A stretch of DNA of 64,000 nucleotides. Source: Devosia salina (lineage in GTDB: Bacteria; Pseudomonadota; Alphaproteobacteria; Rhizobiales; Devosiaceae). The position numbers and the translations under genes are program-made. Location: positions 1,220,001-1,284,000 of the forward strand of contig NZ_CP080590.1 in the NCBI RefSeq assembly GCF_019504385.1. The letters run 5' to 3'. Below the pieces are notes generated by a model. It did not search any database. It saw only the letters and a list, made by a program, of their open reading frames with translations, and had not been told where the DNA came from. How positions within the stretch are numbered: position 1 is the stretch's first letter; each line of letters opens with the position of its first letter. Below, piece after piece: positions 1 to 7,517 of this stretch.

Positions 1-78
1 GGCGGTGGCATTTGCCTCACGCCCCATCGCACCAATACGGACGGATTCTACTGCCACCTGCTGCGCAACAAGGGCTGA
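1..78 (+). CDS. C-terminal end of an RsmB/NOP-family rRNA cytosine methyltransferase (partial)
   Basis: Frame 1 is open from the window edge to a TGA at 76-78. It encodes 25 residues that include LTPHRTNTDGFYCHLL. The pattern L-T-P-H-R-x-x-T-D-G-F-(F/Y) is the usual C-terminal strand of RsmB-type SAM-dependent m5C methyltransferases of 16S rRNA. Only this tail is visible, so no catalytic cysteine can be checked. An RsmB-like gene upstream of guaA is a familiar arrangement in Hyphomicrobiales, which supports the call. It is too short to be certain. Confidence 0.6.
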   Translation, partial: GGGICLTPHRTNTDGFYCHLLRNKG

Positions 79-197
79 TGGGCTCCGGCCTCGCATCGCC
101 CTTCGGGGCGAGGGCCGTCGGTTGCGCTGACGAAGCCCATTGAACCACCCGCCGGTTTACCTCGTTCTCTCTACAGTAACCTCTACGGGAGAGCGCC

Positions 198-680
198 ATG
201 CACACCGCCACGACCGACTACCGAACGCCTCAGTCCTGGATCACCCTCGCCGTCTTTCTTGTGCTTGTGATCGGTGTCGGCGGGTTGATCGGTACCCAGT
301 CGGTGCCCGGCGCCTGGTACGAATCCCTGACCAAGCCCCCGCTCAATCCCCCCAACTGGGTATTCGGCCCGGTATGGTTTGCACTCTATGTGATGATCGC
401 AGTGGCCGGCTGGCGCGTCTGGGTAGCGGCACCACAGTCGAGCGCCATGAAGTTCTGGGGCGCGCAGATGCTGCTCAACTGGGCCTGGTCCCCAGTCTGG
501 TTCCTCGCCCAGCAACCCTGGCTGGCCTTCGTCATCCTGGTGGCCATGTGGCTGGCCATCGTCGGCTTCATCCTCGCTTCCCGCAGGCATGATAGGCTTG
601 CCCCATGGTTGTTCGCTCCCTACCTGGCCTGGGTCAGTTTTGCCGGATACCTGAACCTCTCCATCGCCCTGCTAAACTAG
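198..680 (+). CDS. tspO: TspO/MBR family tryptophan-rich sensory protein
   Basis: This 160-residue membrane protein has five predicted hydrophobic helices. The first lies near residues 14-34 and is followed by the family loop with W-Y-x-x-L-x-K-P-P-x-x-P-P-N-W-V-F-x-P-V-W (about residues 40-60). A later W-A-W-S-P-x-W-F motif is also typical of TspO. Family members bind porphyrins and related tetrapyrroles in the membrane and tune tetrapyrrole or stress responses. The start ATG has GGGAG about 6 nt upstream. The gene stands alone between the RsmB-like gene and guaA, so its local context says little about its ligand. Confidence 0.93.
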   Translation: MHTATTDYRTPQSWITLAVFLVLVIGVGGLIGTQSVPGAWYESLTKPPLNPPNWVFGPVWFALYVMIAVAGWRVWVAAPQSSAMKFWGAQMLLNWAWSPVWFLAQQPWLAFVILVAMWLAIVGFILASRRHDRLAPWLFAPYLAWVSFAGYLNLSIALLN

Positions 681-739
681 CGCTTTCGGGCCGTGCATGG
701 CTCGCGTGGCAGGTGCATGGCTTGATCGGTAACGCCATG

Positions 740-768
740 CTTGCGGAATCTGGTTGGCGAGGCTAAAG
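740..768 (+). promoter_or_regulatory. Candidate guaA promoter
   Basis: CTTGCG (740-745), a 17-nt spacer and CTAAAG (763-768) resemble the alphaproteobacterial CTTGAC-N17-CTATAT consensus. Transcription would begin at about 775, nearly at the guaA ATG (776). This is a pattern match only. Confidence 0.35.
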
Positions 769-775
769 GCTCGCC

Positions 776-2347
776 ATGCAGCACCCAGACACCGCCACCC
801 GCAACGATACCATCCTGATCGTCGACTTCGGCTCGCAGGTTACGCAGCTGATCGCCCGGCGCATTCGCGAGACCGGTGTCTATTGCGAAATCCATCCCTT
901 CCAGTCGGCTGGCGCCGCCATGGCAGAGCTCAAGCCCAAGGGTGTGGTTCTATCGGGCAGCCCCGCGTCGACCCTGGATGAAAACGCCCCCACAATCGAT
1001 CCCGCCATTCTCGATGCAGGCGTGCCGATCCTCGGCATCTGCTACGGTCAGCAGGCGCTCTGCATGGCCCTGGGCGGCAAGGTCGAGGCCGGCCACCACC
1101 GTGAGTTCGGCCGCGCCGAAGTCGTGGTGCACAAGACGAATGCCCTCTCCGAAGGTGTTTGGGACCTTGGCACCAGCCACCAGGTCTGGATGAGCCATGG
1201 CGACCGCGTCGTCGCGCTGCCCGAAGGCTTTGAGGTCGTCGGCACATCGGCCAATGCACCCTTTGCCATGATCGCCAACGAGGCGCGCCGCATCTGGGCC
1301 GTGCAGTTCCACCCCGAAGTCGTGCACACCCCCGATGGGGCGAAGCTCTACGCCAATTTCGTGCACCACATCTGCGGCATTGCCAGCAACTGGACCATGT
1401 CTGCCTACCGGCAGAAGATGATCGAAAAGATCCGCGAGCAGGTCGGCACCGGCAAGGTCATTTGCGGCCTCTCCGGCGGTGTCGATTCATCGGTGGCTGC
1501 GGTGCTCATTCACGAGGCCATTGGCGACCAGCTCACCTGCATCTATGTCGACCACGGCCTGATGCGGTTGAACGAGAGCGAACAGGTCGTCACCATGTTC
1601 CGCGACCAGTTCAATATCCCGCTGGTTCATGTGGACGCAGAAGACCTTTTTGTCGGGGAACTCGAAGGCCAGTCCGACCCCGAGACCAAGCGCAAGATCA
1701 TCGGCCGCCTCTTCATCGAGGTCTTCGAAGCTGAAGCCAAGAAGCTTGGTGGCGCCGACTTCCTGGCCCAGGGCACGCTTTATCCGGACGTGATCGAATC
1801 CGTGTCCTTCACCGGCGGCCCTTCGGTCACCATCAAGTCGCACCACAATGTGGGCGGCCTGCCCGAGCGCATGAACATGAAGCTCGTCGAGCCGCTGCGC
1901 GAACTGTTCAAGGACGAAGTGCGCGCGCTGGGCCGCGAACTGGGTATCCCGGAAAGCTTCATCGGTCGCCATCCCTTCCCGGGGCCGGGCCTCGCCATCC
2001 GCTGCCCCGGCGGCATTACCCGCGAAAAGCTGGATATCCTGCGTCAGGCCGATGCCGTCTATCTCGACGAGATCCGCAAATCCGGCCAGTACGACAAGAT
2101 CTGGCAGGCCTTTGCCGTGCTGCTGCCGGTCCAGACCGTGGGGGTCATGGGCGATGGCCGCACCTACGAATTCGTCTGCGCCCTGCGCGCCGTCACCTCG
2201 GTCGATGGCATGACCGCCGATTTCTACCAGTTCGACATGAACTTCCTTGGGCGTACGGCCACCCGCATCATCAACGAAGTCCGCGGCATCAACCGCGTGG
2301 TGTATGACGTGACGTCCAAGCCGCCCGGCACGATTGAGTGGGAGTAG
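776..2347 (+). CDS. guaA: GMP synthase (glutamine-hydrolysing)
   Basis: It converts XMP, ATP and glutamine to GMP in the cytoplasm, the last step of guanine nucleotide synthesis. The 523 residues match the usual length. An N-terminal class I glutamine amidotransferase domain shows the G-I-C-Y-G nucleophile elbow (Cys89) and the H-P-E motif (His179, Glu181). The ATP pyrophosphatase domain has the PP-loop S-G-G-V-D-S-S at 233-239. The dimerisation domain ends in the standard P-P-G-T-I-E-W-E. The upstream SD is weak (AAGG at 766-769). A promoter-like pair at 740-768 would place the transcript start almost on the ATG. The stop codon lies inside a cloverleaf-like palindrome (2345-2404). Confidence 0.98.
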   Translation: MQHPDTATRNDTILIVDFGSQVTQLIARRIRETGVYCEIHPFQSAGAAMAELKPKGVVLSGSPASTLDENAPTIDPAILDAGVPILGICYGQQALCMALGGKVEAGHHREFGRAEVVVHKTNALSEGVWDLGTSHQVWMSHGDRVVALPEGFEVVGTSANAPFAMIANEARRIWAVQFHPEVVHTPDGAKLYANFVHHICGIASNWTMSAYRQKMIEKIREQVGTGKVICGLSGGVDSSVAAVLIHEAIGDQLTCIYVDHGLMRLNESEQVVTMFRDQFNIPLVHVDAEDLFVGELEGQSDPETKRKIIGRLFIEVFEAEAKKLGGADFLAQGTLYPDVIESVSFTGGPSVTIKSHHNVGGLPERMNMKLVEPLRELFKDEVRALGRELGIPESFIGRHPFPGPGLAIRCPGGITREKLDILRQADAVYLDEIRKSGQYDKIWQAFAVLLPVQTVGVMGDGRTYEFVCALRAVTSVDGMTADFYQFDMNFLGRTATRIINEVRGINRVVYDVTSKPPGTIEWE

Positions 2348-2404
2348 CCACCGGCGGCGCCACGCGCCGCAAAATCAGTCCGGCGGACTGATTTTAGGTG
2401 GCTA
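2345..2404 (+). repeat. Palindromic multi-hairpin element, copy 1 (after guaA)
   Basis: The outer arms TAGCCACC (2345-2352) and GGTGGCTA (2397-2404) are perfectly complementary. They enclose two perfect hairpins: GCGGCGC-cac-GCGCCGC (2354-2370) and AAAATCAGTCC-ggc-GGACTGATTTT (2371-2395). Together they form a three-way junction. The second hairpin matches the core AAATC-n-sTCC-nnn-GGAs-n-GATTT found after gmk, ndk and rpoZ. The first three bases are the guaA stop codon. Confidence 0.75.
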
Positions 2405-2462
2405 CGCCCGGAGAGCTATGCTCGCAGGGCTCAGGTCCTTAACGGGCACAATCGAATTCCAC

Positions 2463-2493
2463 CCGGCTCGCCTCGGCGAGCCGGTTTGCATTC
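2463..2493 (+). terminator. Possible intrinsic terminator downstream of guaA
   Basis: CCGGCTCGCC (2463-2472) and GGCGAGCCGG (2475-2484) are perfect 10-nt arms around a 2-nt centre. TTTGCATTC follows. The stem is strong but the T-tract is poor. Confidence 0.45.
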
Positions 2494-2546
2494 CCGGGGC
2501 CGCATGATAATGCTCCCCCTCAAATTCTTTCGACGCTAGGCCTTCC

Positions 2547-3314
2547 ATGTCCAACGAGAACATCTTCAACGAAATCGACGAGGAACTGCGCTCCGATCGC
2601 ATGCGGGCGCTGTGGCGTCGGTTTGCCCCCTTCGTCATTGGCGGCGCCATCGCCATCGTGGCGCTGGTGGCCGTCAATGAAGGCTGGGCCTGGTACACGT
2701 CCAGCCAGTCTGCAGCGGCTTCGGAAAAGCTCTATTCCGCCCTGGATGCGGCCGGTGCGGGCAATCTGGACGATGCGCAGGCCCAGCTCGATGCCCTGGC
2801 CGCCGAAGGCTCGGGTGGCTATCCGGTGCTGGCCGAGTTCCGCAAGGCCGCACTCCTTGAGGAGGAGGGCGACACTGCCGGCGCCGTCGCCGCCTATGAT
2901 GGGCTGGCCAACAGTCAGTCCAATCCACGGTTGCGCGAACTGGCGCTGCTGCTGGCCGCCAATATTCTGGTCGATACCGGCACTCTGAGCGATGTGGAGG
3001 CGCGTGTCGCGACGCTGGCCACCGATGATGGTCACATGCGCCGCGTCGCCCGGGAATTGCTGGGCCTGGCCCAGTACAAGGCTGGCGACTACGCCGCTGC
3101 CCAGGCCAGTTTTGAAGCTGTCATCAACGATCCGCTCGCGCAGTCGGCGGTGCGCAACCGTATGGCCTATTATCTGGCGCAAATGCTCTCGGCAGGGACT
3201 GTCGCTCCCGAAGAGCCGGCCGAAGCTGCGGCGGAAGCCATCGATGCGATTGTGCAGGGCGATGCTCCGGCCGACGTCGCGGCTGAGCCCGCCGCTGAAC
3301 CCGCCGCCGAATAA
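2547..3314 (+). CDS. YfgM-like membrane-anchored tetratricopeptide protein
   Basis: The 255 residues show a short cytoplasmic N-terminus, one transmembrane helix near residues 29-47 (F-V-I-G-G-A-I-A-I-V-A-L-V-A-V), and a periplasmic helical region with TPR-like repeats (TPR_21 family). The last 35 residues are Ala/Pro/Glu-rich. In E. coli the homologue YfgM is a SecYEG-associated periplasmic chaperone component encoded just upstream of bamB and der. Here der follows after 24 nt with no bamB between them. The der linkage supports the call, although sequence similarity in this family is modest. Confidence 0.82.
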   Translation: MSNENIFNEIDEELRSDRMRALWRRFAPFVIGGAIAIVALVAVNEGWAWYTSSQSAAASEKLYSALDAAGAGNLDDAQAQLDALAAEGSGGYPVLAEFRKAALLEEEGDTAGAVAAYDGLANSQSNPRLRELALLLAANILVDTGTLSDVEARVATLATDDGHMRRVARELLGLAQYKAGDYAAAQASFEAVINDPLAQSAVRNRMAYYLAQMLSAGTVAPEEPAEAAAEAIDAIVQGDAPADVAAEPAAEPAAE

Positions 3315-3338
3315 CCGGCCGGCCGAGAGGATACCGCC

Positions 3339-4790
3339 ATGACGGTCACACTTGCCATTGTCGGCCGTCCCAATGTCGGCAAGTCGACTCTTTTCAATCG
3401 CCTCGTTGGCCGCAAGATTGCCCTGGTGGACGATACCCCCGGCGTCACGCGTGATCGTCGCGAGGCCGAGGGCCGCATCGCCGATCTCACCTTCAAGGTG
3501 CTCGACACCGCCGGGTATGAGGACGTCAAGGACGGCAGCCTCGAAGACCGCATGCGCCAGCAGACCGAACTGGCCATTCGCGAAGCTGATGTCATCCTGT
3601 TCATGATCGACGCCCGCGCCGGCGTCGTGCCGCTCGATCAGCGTTTTGCCCAAGTCCTGCGCAAGGCCGGCAAGCAGGTGCATCTGGTCGGCAACAAGGC
3701 CGAGAGCAGCTCGGCCGAAGCGGGCCTCGTTGAGGCCTTCAAGCTCGGCTTTGGCGAACCCATACCGCTGTCGGCAGAGCATGGGCTGGGCCTCTCCGAA
3801 CTCTATTCGATCGTCTCGGCCGCCATCGACAAGGCCGAAGAGAAGAAGGCAGCCGAAGCCGCCGAGGGGAGGGACCCGGCAGCAGACCTCGACATCATGC
3901 CCGAGGTCGATGTCGACATCACACCCGACATGCTCGAGGGCGAGGGTGAAGACGCCACCCTGCGCTGGAACCCCCGCCGCTACCTCAACGTCGCCATTGT
4001 CGGTCGCCCCAATGCCGGCAAGTCGACACTGGTGAACCGCATGGTCGGGGAAGACCGCGTGCTGGTCGGCCCCGAGGCGGGCATCACGCGCGACAGCATC
4101 CTCGTGCCCTGGGAATGGGAAGGCCGCACCATCAATCTCGTGGATACCGCCGGTATCCGTCGCCGCTCCCGCGTCACCCAGAAGCTTGAAAAGCTGGCCG
4201 TTGGCGACAGCCTGCGCTCCATCCAATATGCCGAAGTCGTCGTGCTGATGCTCGACGCCACCATTCCCTTCGAGAAGCAGGATCTGGCGCTGGCAGACCT
4301 CGTCGAACGCGAGGGCCGTGCCATGGTCATCGCGCTCAACAAATGGGACCTGATCGAGGACAAGAACAAGACGCTGTCCGAACTGCGCGAGGCCTGCGAG
4401 CGACTCTTGCCGCAATTGCGCGGCGTGCCGCTGGTGACCCTTTCCGGCCTCACCGGCAAGAACATCGATCGGTTGATGGACGCCATATTCGAGATCGAAC
4501 GCAGTTGGAACGCCCACGTCTCTACCTCGCGTCTCAATCGCTGGCTCGCTGGCATGACCGAGAGTCATCCGCCGCCGGCTGTGTCGGGTCGCCGTCTCAA
4601 GCTGCGCTACATGACCCAGGCCAAAACCCGGCCGCCCAGCTTCATCGTCTTCGCCTCGCGGCCCGATGCCGTGCCTGCGTCCTATCAGCGTTATCTGGTC
4701 AATGGCCTGCGCGAAGCATTCGATATCAAGGGCACGCCCATCCGCATGTGGCTTCGCGGTGGCAAGAACCCTTACGCGGACAAGAAGTAG
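3339..4790 (+). CDS. der: Ribosome-associated GTPase Der (EngA)
   Basis: Der is a double GTPase needed for 50S ribosomal subunit maturation. The 483-residue protein has two GTPase domains. G1 of the first is G-R-P-N-V-G-K-S (residues 9-16) with D-T-A-G-Y. The second has G-R-P-N-A-G-K-S near residue 222, D-T-A-G-I and N-K-W-D. A C-terminal KH-like domain carries the family motif R-P-P-x-F-(I/V)-x-F. An acidic linker of about 40 residues separates the G domains. GAGAGGA lies 8 nt before the ATG. It probably forms an operon with the YfgM-like gene. Confidence 0.98.
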   Translation: MTVTLAIVGRPNVGKSTLFNRLVGRKIALVDDTPGVTRDRREAEGRIADLTFKVLDTAGYEDVKDGSLEDRMRQQTELAIREADVILFMIDARAGVVPLDQRFAQVLRKAGKQVHLVGNKAESSSAEAGLVEAFKLGFGEPIPLSAEHGLGLSELYSIVSAAIDKAEEKKAAEAAEGRDPAADLDIMPEVDVDITPDMLEGEGEDATLRWNPRRYLNVAIVGRPNAGKSTLVNRMVGEDRVLVGPEAGITRDSILVPWEWEGRTINLVDTAGIRRRSRVTQKLEKLAVGDSLRSIQYAEVVVLMLDATIPFEKQDLALADLVEREGRAMVIALNKWDLIEDKNKTLSELREACERLLPQLRGVPLVTLSGLTGKNIDRLMDAIFEIERSWNAHVSTSRLNRWLAGMTESHPPPAVSGRRLKLRYMTQAKTRPPSFIVFASRPDAVPASYQRYLVNGLREAFDIKGTPIRMWLRGGKNPYADKK

Positions 4791-4906
4791 GGTCCGCCTG
4801 GGAGGCGCTCTGTCCGCCCATCGGCCTATTCACTTGTCGCCCGCTTGCCCTATAGTGCGCACGTCGTAACACCCCGCCATTGGTCGCGGCGTGCCATTTT
4901 CGCAGT

Positions 4907-6190
4907 TTGTTGCTTACAGAAATCATCATCGTCGTCGTTCTTATCCTCGTGAACGGCGCCCTGGCCATGTCCGAACTGGCCGTAGTTTCCTCCCGTTCCG
5001 CCCGTCTCAAGGTCATGGCCGACCAGGGTAATCAGGGCGCGGCCACGGCAATCAAGCTGGCTGAAGATCCGGGCAAGTTTCTGTCCTCTGTACAGATCGG
5101 CATCACTCTGGTCGGCATCCTGTCTGGTGCCTTCTCCGGCGCCACGCTCGGTCTGCGCCTCACCGCATGGCTCGAAGCGCTCGGCATGCCTGACAACATC
5201 GCCGATGTCGCCGGCGTCGGCGTGGTTGTTGTGTTGATCACCTATGGCTCGCTGATCCTGGGGGAACTCGTGCCCAAGCAGGTTGCCCTGCGCAATCCCG
5301 AAGCCGTTGCCGCCCGCGTCGCCCAGCCCATGGCCATTCTGGCCCTGGTCGGCACCCCTATTGTCTGGCTTCTCGACATCTCGGGCAAACTGGTGCTGCG
5401 ACTGCTGGGGCAGTCCGGCGCCTCCGAGGATTCCGTGACGGAAGAGGAAGTGCGTACCATCATTGCCGAGGCCACCACCGCTGGCATTCTGGAGCACGAG
5501 GAGCACTCCATGATCTCGGGCGTGATGCGCCTTGCGGACCGATCTGCGCGCGGCATCATGACCCCCAGGCTCGATGTGGTGACGATCGACCTTGAGGACA
5601 CCTATGAGGAAAGCCTCAAGACCATGCTCGAGACCACCCACACCAAGGTGCTGGTCCAGGAAGGGGACGCTGATTCCATCATCGGCGTCCTGGCCCTGTC
5701 TGACCTGCTGCCAACACTGGCCGCTGGCCGGCAGCCGGATTTGAGGAGCCTGGTTCGACCAATGCCCGTGGTCATGGAACATGCCGACGCCCTCGACGTG
5801 GTCGAAACCATGCGTGAGGCGCGGGCCCAGATGGCCCTGGTGGTCGATGAGTACGGACATTTCGAGGGCATTATCACCTATGGCGATGTGCTCGAGGTAA
5901 TCACCGGCGTCTACAACGAGGAGCCGGGTGACGAGCCTGCCCTGACGCAGCGCAAGGATGGTTCATGGCTGGTGGCCGGGTGGATGCCCATCCACGACTT
6001 CAGTGACCGCTTCAAGGTGGATGTTCCCAGGGACGCTCGCTACGAAACCCTGGCCGGGTTCGTTCTCTCTCAGGTCAATCACATGCCGGTGGCCGGTGAG
6101 AGCTTCGAAAGCGACGGCTGGCGTTTCGAGGTTGTGGACCTGGACGGGCACCGCATCGACAAGGTTCTGGTAACGCCGCTTTCGGGCTAA
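4907..6190 (+). CDS. CNNM/CBS-domain protein of the CorC/HlyC (hemolysin-like) family
   Basis: This inner-membrane protein has a DUF21/CNNM transmembrane region (about residues 1-150), a pair of CBS domains (about 190-310) and a C-terminal CorC_HlyC domain ending V-D-L-D-G-x-R-I-D-K-V-L-V. Family members are linked to Mg2+ or Co2+ efflux and ion homeostasis. 'Hemolysin' is a historical name. The start is uncertain: no ATG precedes the first helix in frame, and TTG codons occur at 4880, 4907 and 4910. I chose 4907 because translation would begin directly before the helix L-L-T-E-I-I-I-V-V. No convincing SD is visible. The 3' end overlaps the convergent GNAT gene by 4 nt. Confidence 0.87.
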   Translation: MLLTEIIIVVVLILVNGALAMSELAVVSSRSARLKVMADQGNQGAATAIKLAEDPGKFLSSVQIGITLVGILSGAFSGATLGLRLTAWLEALGMPDNIADVAGVGVVVVLITYGSLILGELVPKQVALRNPEAVAARVAQPMAILALVGTPIVWLLDISGKLVLRLLGQSGASEDSVTEEEVRTIIAEATTAGILEHEEHSMISGVMRLADRSARGIMTPRLDVVTIDLEDTYEESLKTMLETTHTKVLVQEGDADSIIGVLALSDLLPTLAAGRQPDLRSLVRPMPVVMEHADALDVVETMREARAQMALVVDEYGHFEGIITYGDVLEVITGVYNEEPGDEPALTQRKDGSWLVAGWMPIHDFSDRFKVDVPRDARYETLAGFVLSQVNHMPVAGESFESDGWRFEVVDLDGHRIDKVLVTPLSG

Positions 6191-6780
6191 AGCGTCATCC
6201 CGAACCAGACGACACCCGGCTCTTCGCGCTGCGGCGCAAATCCGCTGCGTGTCCAGAAGGCGATGCCGCCTGTATTGCTGGCGCTGGCGCCAAGGTGGAT
6301 GCCGGTTACGCCACTCGCCCTGGCCTTGTCGATCCACAGAGCGAGGAGGCGCGTGCCGACGCGCTGTCCGCGGAGGCGCGGCAGGAGGTTCATATGGATA
6401 TGGGCTGGAAAGCTGGCGACGAGATCAGCCGGCGAGTGGGCGGGTCGCAATATCGAGGCAACACGGCCGCGGTCGGCCTCGGTCAGGTCCTGCGCATCGG
6501 CATAACGTGACCGCAGGGCTGGCCACCAATCGCGTTCCAGGCGCGCGGCGAAGGCGTCGGTGTCATGGGTGCCAACGACATAGCCCGCCACGCCCTGCTC
6601 ATCCTCGGCCACAAACACGTTGTGCGGCTCAAGCACGCCGTAAGGCGCCGCATAGATGTGACCCACCAATTGCGGGTCATTGTGCAGCGGTGTTGCATCG
6701 GCGCCCGCATCCCCTGTTTCGAGGCAGATGCGATAGAGCGCATCAAGGTCTTCGGGGGAATAGGGGCGCAGGTTGAGCAC
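6187..6780 (-). CDS. GNAT family N-acetyltransferase
   Basis: The 197 residues follow a GNAT layout: N-terminal L-R-P-Y-S-P-E-D-L-D-A-L-Y, a central V-A-G-Y-V-V-G strand, and the acetyl-CoA loop R-G-Q-R-V-G-T-R-L-L near residues 137-146. The C-terminal pattern is N-T-G-G-I-A-F-W-x-R-x-G-F. The layout resembles the acetyltransferase domain found in some bacterial O-GlcNAcase-type proteins, but the substrate cannot be read from the sequence. It is the last gene of a minus-strand run purF-SDR-GNAT, with only 2 nt after the SDR stop, so co-transcription is likely. Confidence 0.85.
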   Translation of the reverse strand: MLNLRPYSPEDLDALYRICLETGDAGADATPLHNDPQLVGHIYAAPYGVLEPHNVFVAEDEQGVAGYVVGTHDTDAFAARLERDWWPALRSRYADAQDLTEADRGRVASILRPAHSPADLVASFPAHIHMNLLPRLRGQRVGTRLLALWIDKARASGVTGIHLGASASNTGGIAFWTRSGFAPQREEPGVVWFGMTL

Positions 6781-6782
6781 GG

Positions 6783-7517
6783 TCAGATGTTTTCGAAGGC
6801 GCCGGTGCCGACGTCGAACAGGCGGCCGTTCTCGGTGAGAGCCGGGCTCAGCATGTCGATCAGAAGCGGTACGATTTCGGCCGGCATGGGCAGCGTGTTG
6901 GGGTCCTCGCCCGGCATGGCCTTGGCGCGCATGGCGGTGCGGACGATGCCCGGATAGAACACGTTGGCGCGGACCTTGGTCGTGGCGACTTCGCCCGCAT
7001 AGGATTTCACCAGCGCGTCGAGTGCCGCCTTGCTGGCAGCATACAGCCCCCAGAAGGGACGCGCCGAGCGCGCCGCACCGGAGGACACAAAGACCGCGCG
7101 CCCAGCGTCCGACTGGCGCAACAGCAGGTCGAGCGAACGCAGCAGGCGGTAGTTGGCGGTGACGTTGACAGCAAGCACCTTGTCGAAATCGTCTGGCTTG
7201 ATATGCGCCACCGGGCTCAGCACGCCCAGTTGCCCGGCATTGGCAACCAGACCATCCAGGCGTCCCCAGCGCTCGAAGATCGCCGCGCCCAGCCGGTCGA
7301 TGGCATCGCCGTCCCGCAGGTCAAGCGGTACGAGTGTGGTCGAACCGCCATCGGCCTGGATGGCGTCGTCGAGCTCTTCCAGCCCACCCACCGTGCGGGC
7401 CACGGCGATGACGTGGGCGCCGCGCCGCGCCGCCTCGATGCCAGCGGCATAGCCGATGCCGCGCGACGCGCCGGTAATCAGGACGACCTTGCCGGCCAGC
7501 TCTTTGGTATCAGTCAT
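6783..7517 (-). CDS. Short-chain dehydrogenase/reductase
   Basis: This 244-residue classical SDR has the NAD(P) motif T-G-A-S-R-G-I-G (15-22), N-A-G (93-95), a catalytic Ser (145/146) and Y-A-A-S-K (Tyr159, Lys163). I chose the ATG at 7517 because it overlaps the purF stop by one base (TAATG) and sits directly before the first strand of the fold. A longer reading frame upstream lies inside purF. Translational coupling to purF is probable. Rhizobial genomes often have an SDR in this position; its substrate is not evident. Confidence 0.9.
   Translation of the reverse strand: MTDTKELAGKVVLITGASRGIGYAAGIEAARRGAHVIAVARTVGGLEELDDAIQADGGSTTLVPLDLRDGDAIDRLGAAIFERWGRLDGLVANAGQLGVLSPVAHIKPDDFDKVLAVNVTANYRLLRSLDLLLRQSDAGRAVFVSSGAARSARPFWGLYAASKAALDALVKSYAGEVATTKVRANVFYPGIVRTAMRAKAMPGEDPNTLPMPAEIVPLLIDMLSPALTENGRLFDVGTGAFENI

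Noticed and set aside
2520..4568. 682-residue minus-strand open frame opposite the YfgM-like and der genes
   Set aside because: It is a shadow of two well-supported plus-strand genes in GC-rich DNA. The translation is His/Gly/Asp-rich with no family motif.
4833..4855. CTTGTC ... CTATAG as a promoter for the CNNM/CBS gene
   Set aside because: The spacing is only 11 nt, too short for a sigma70-type promoter.
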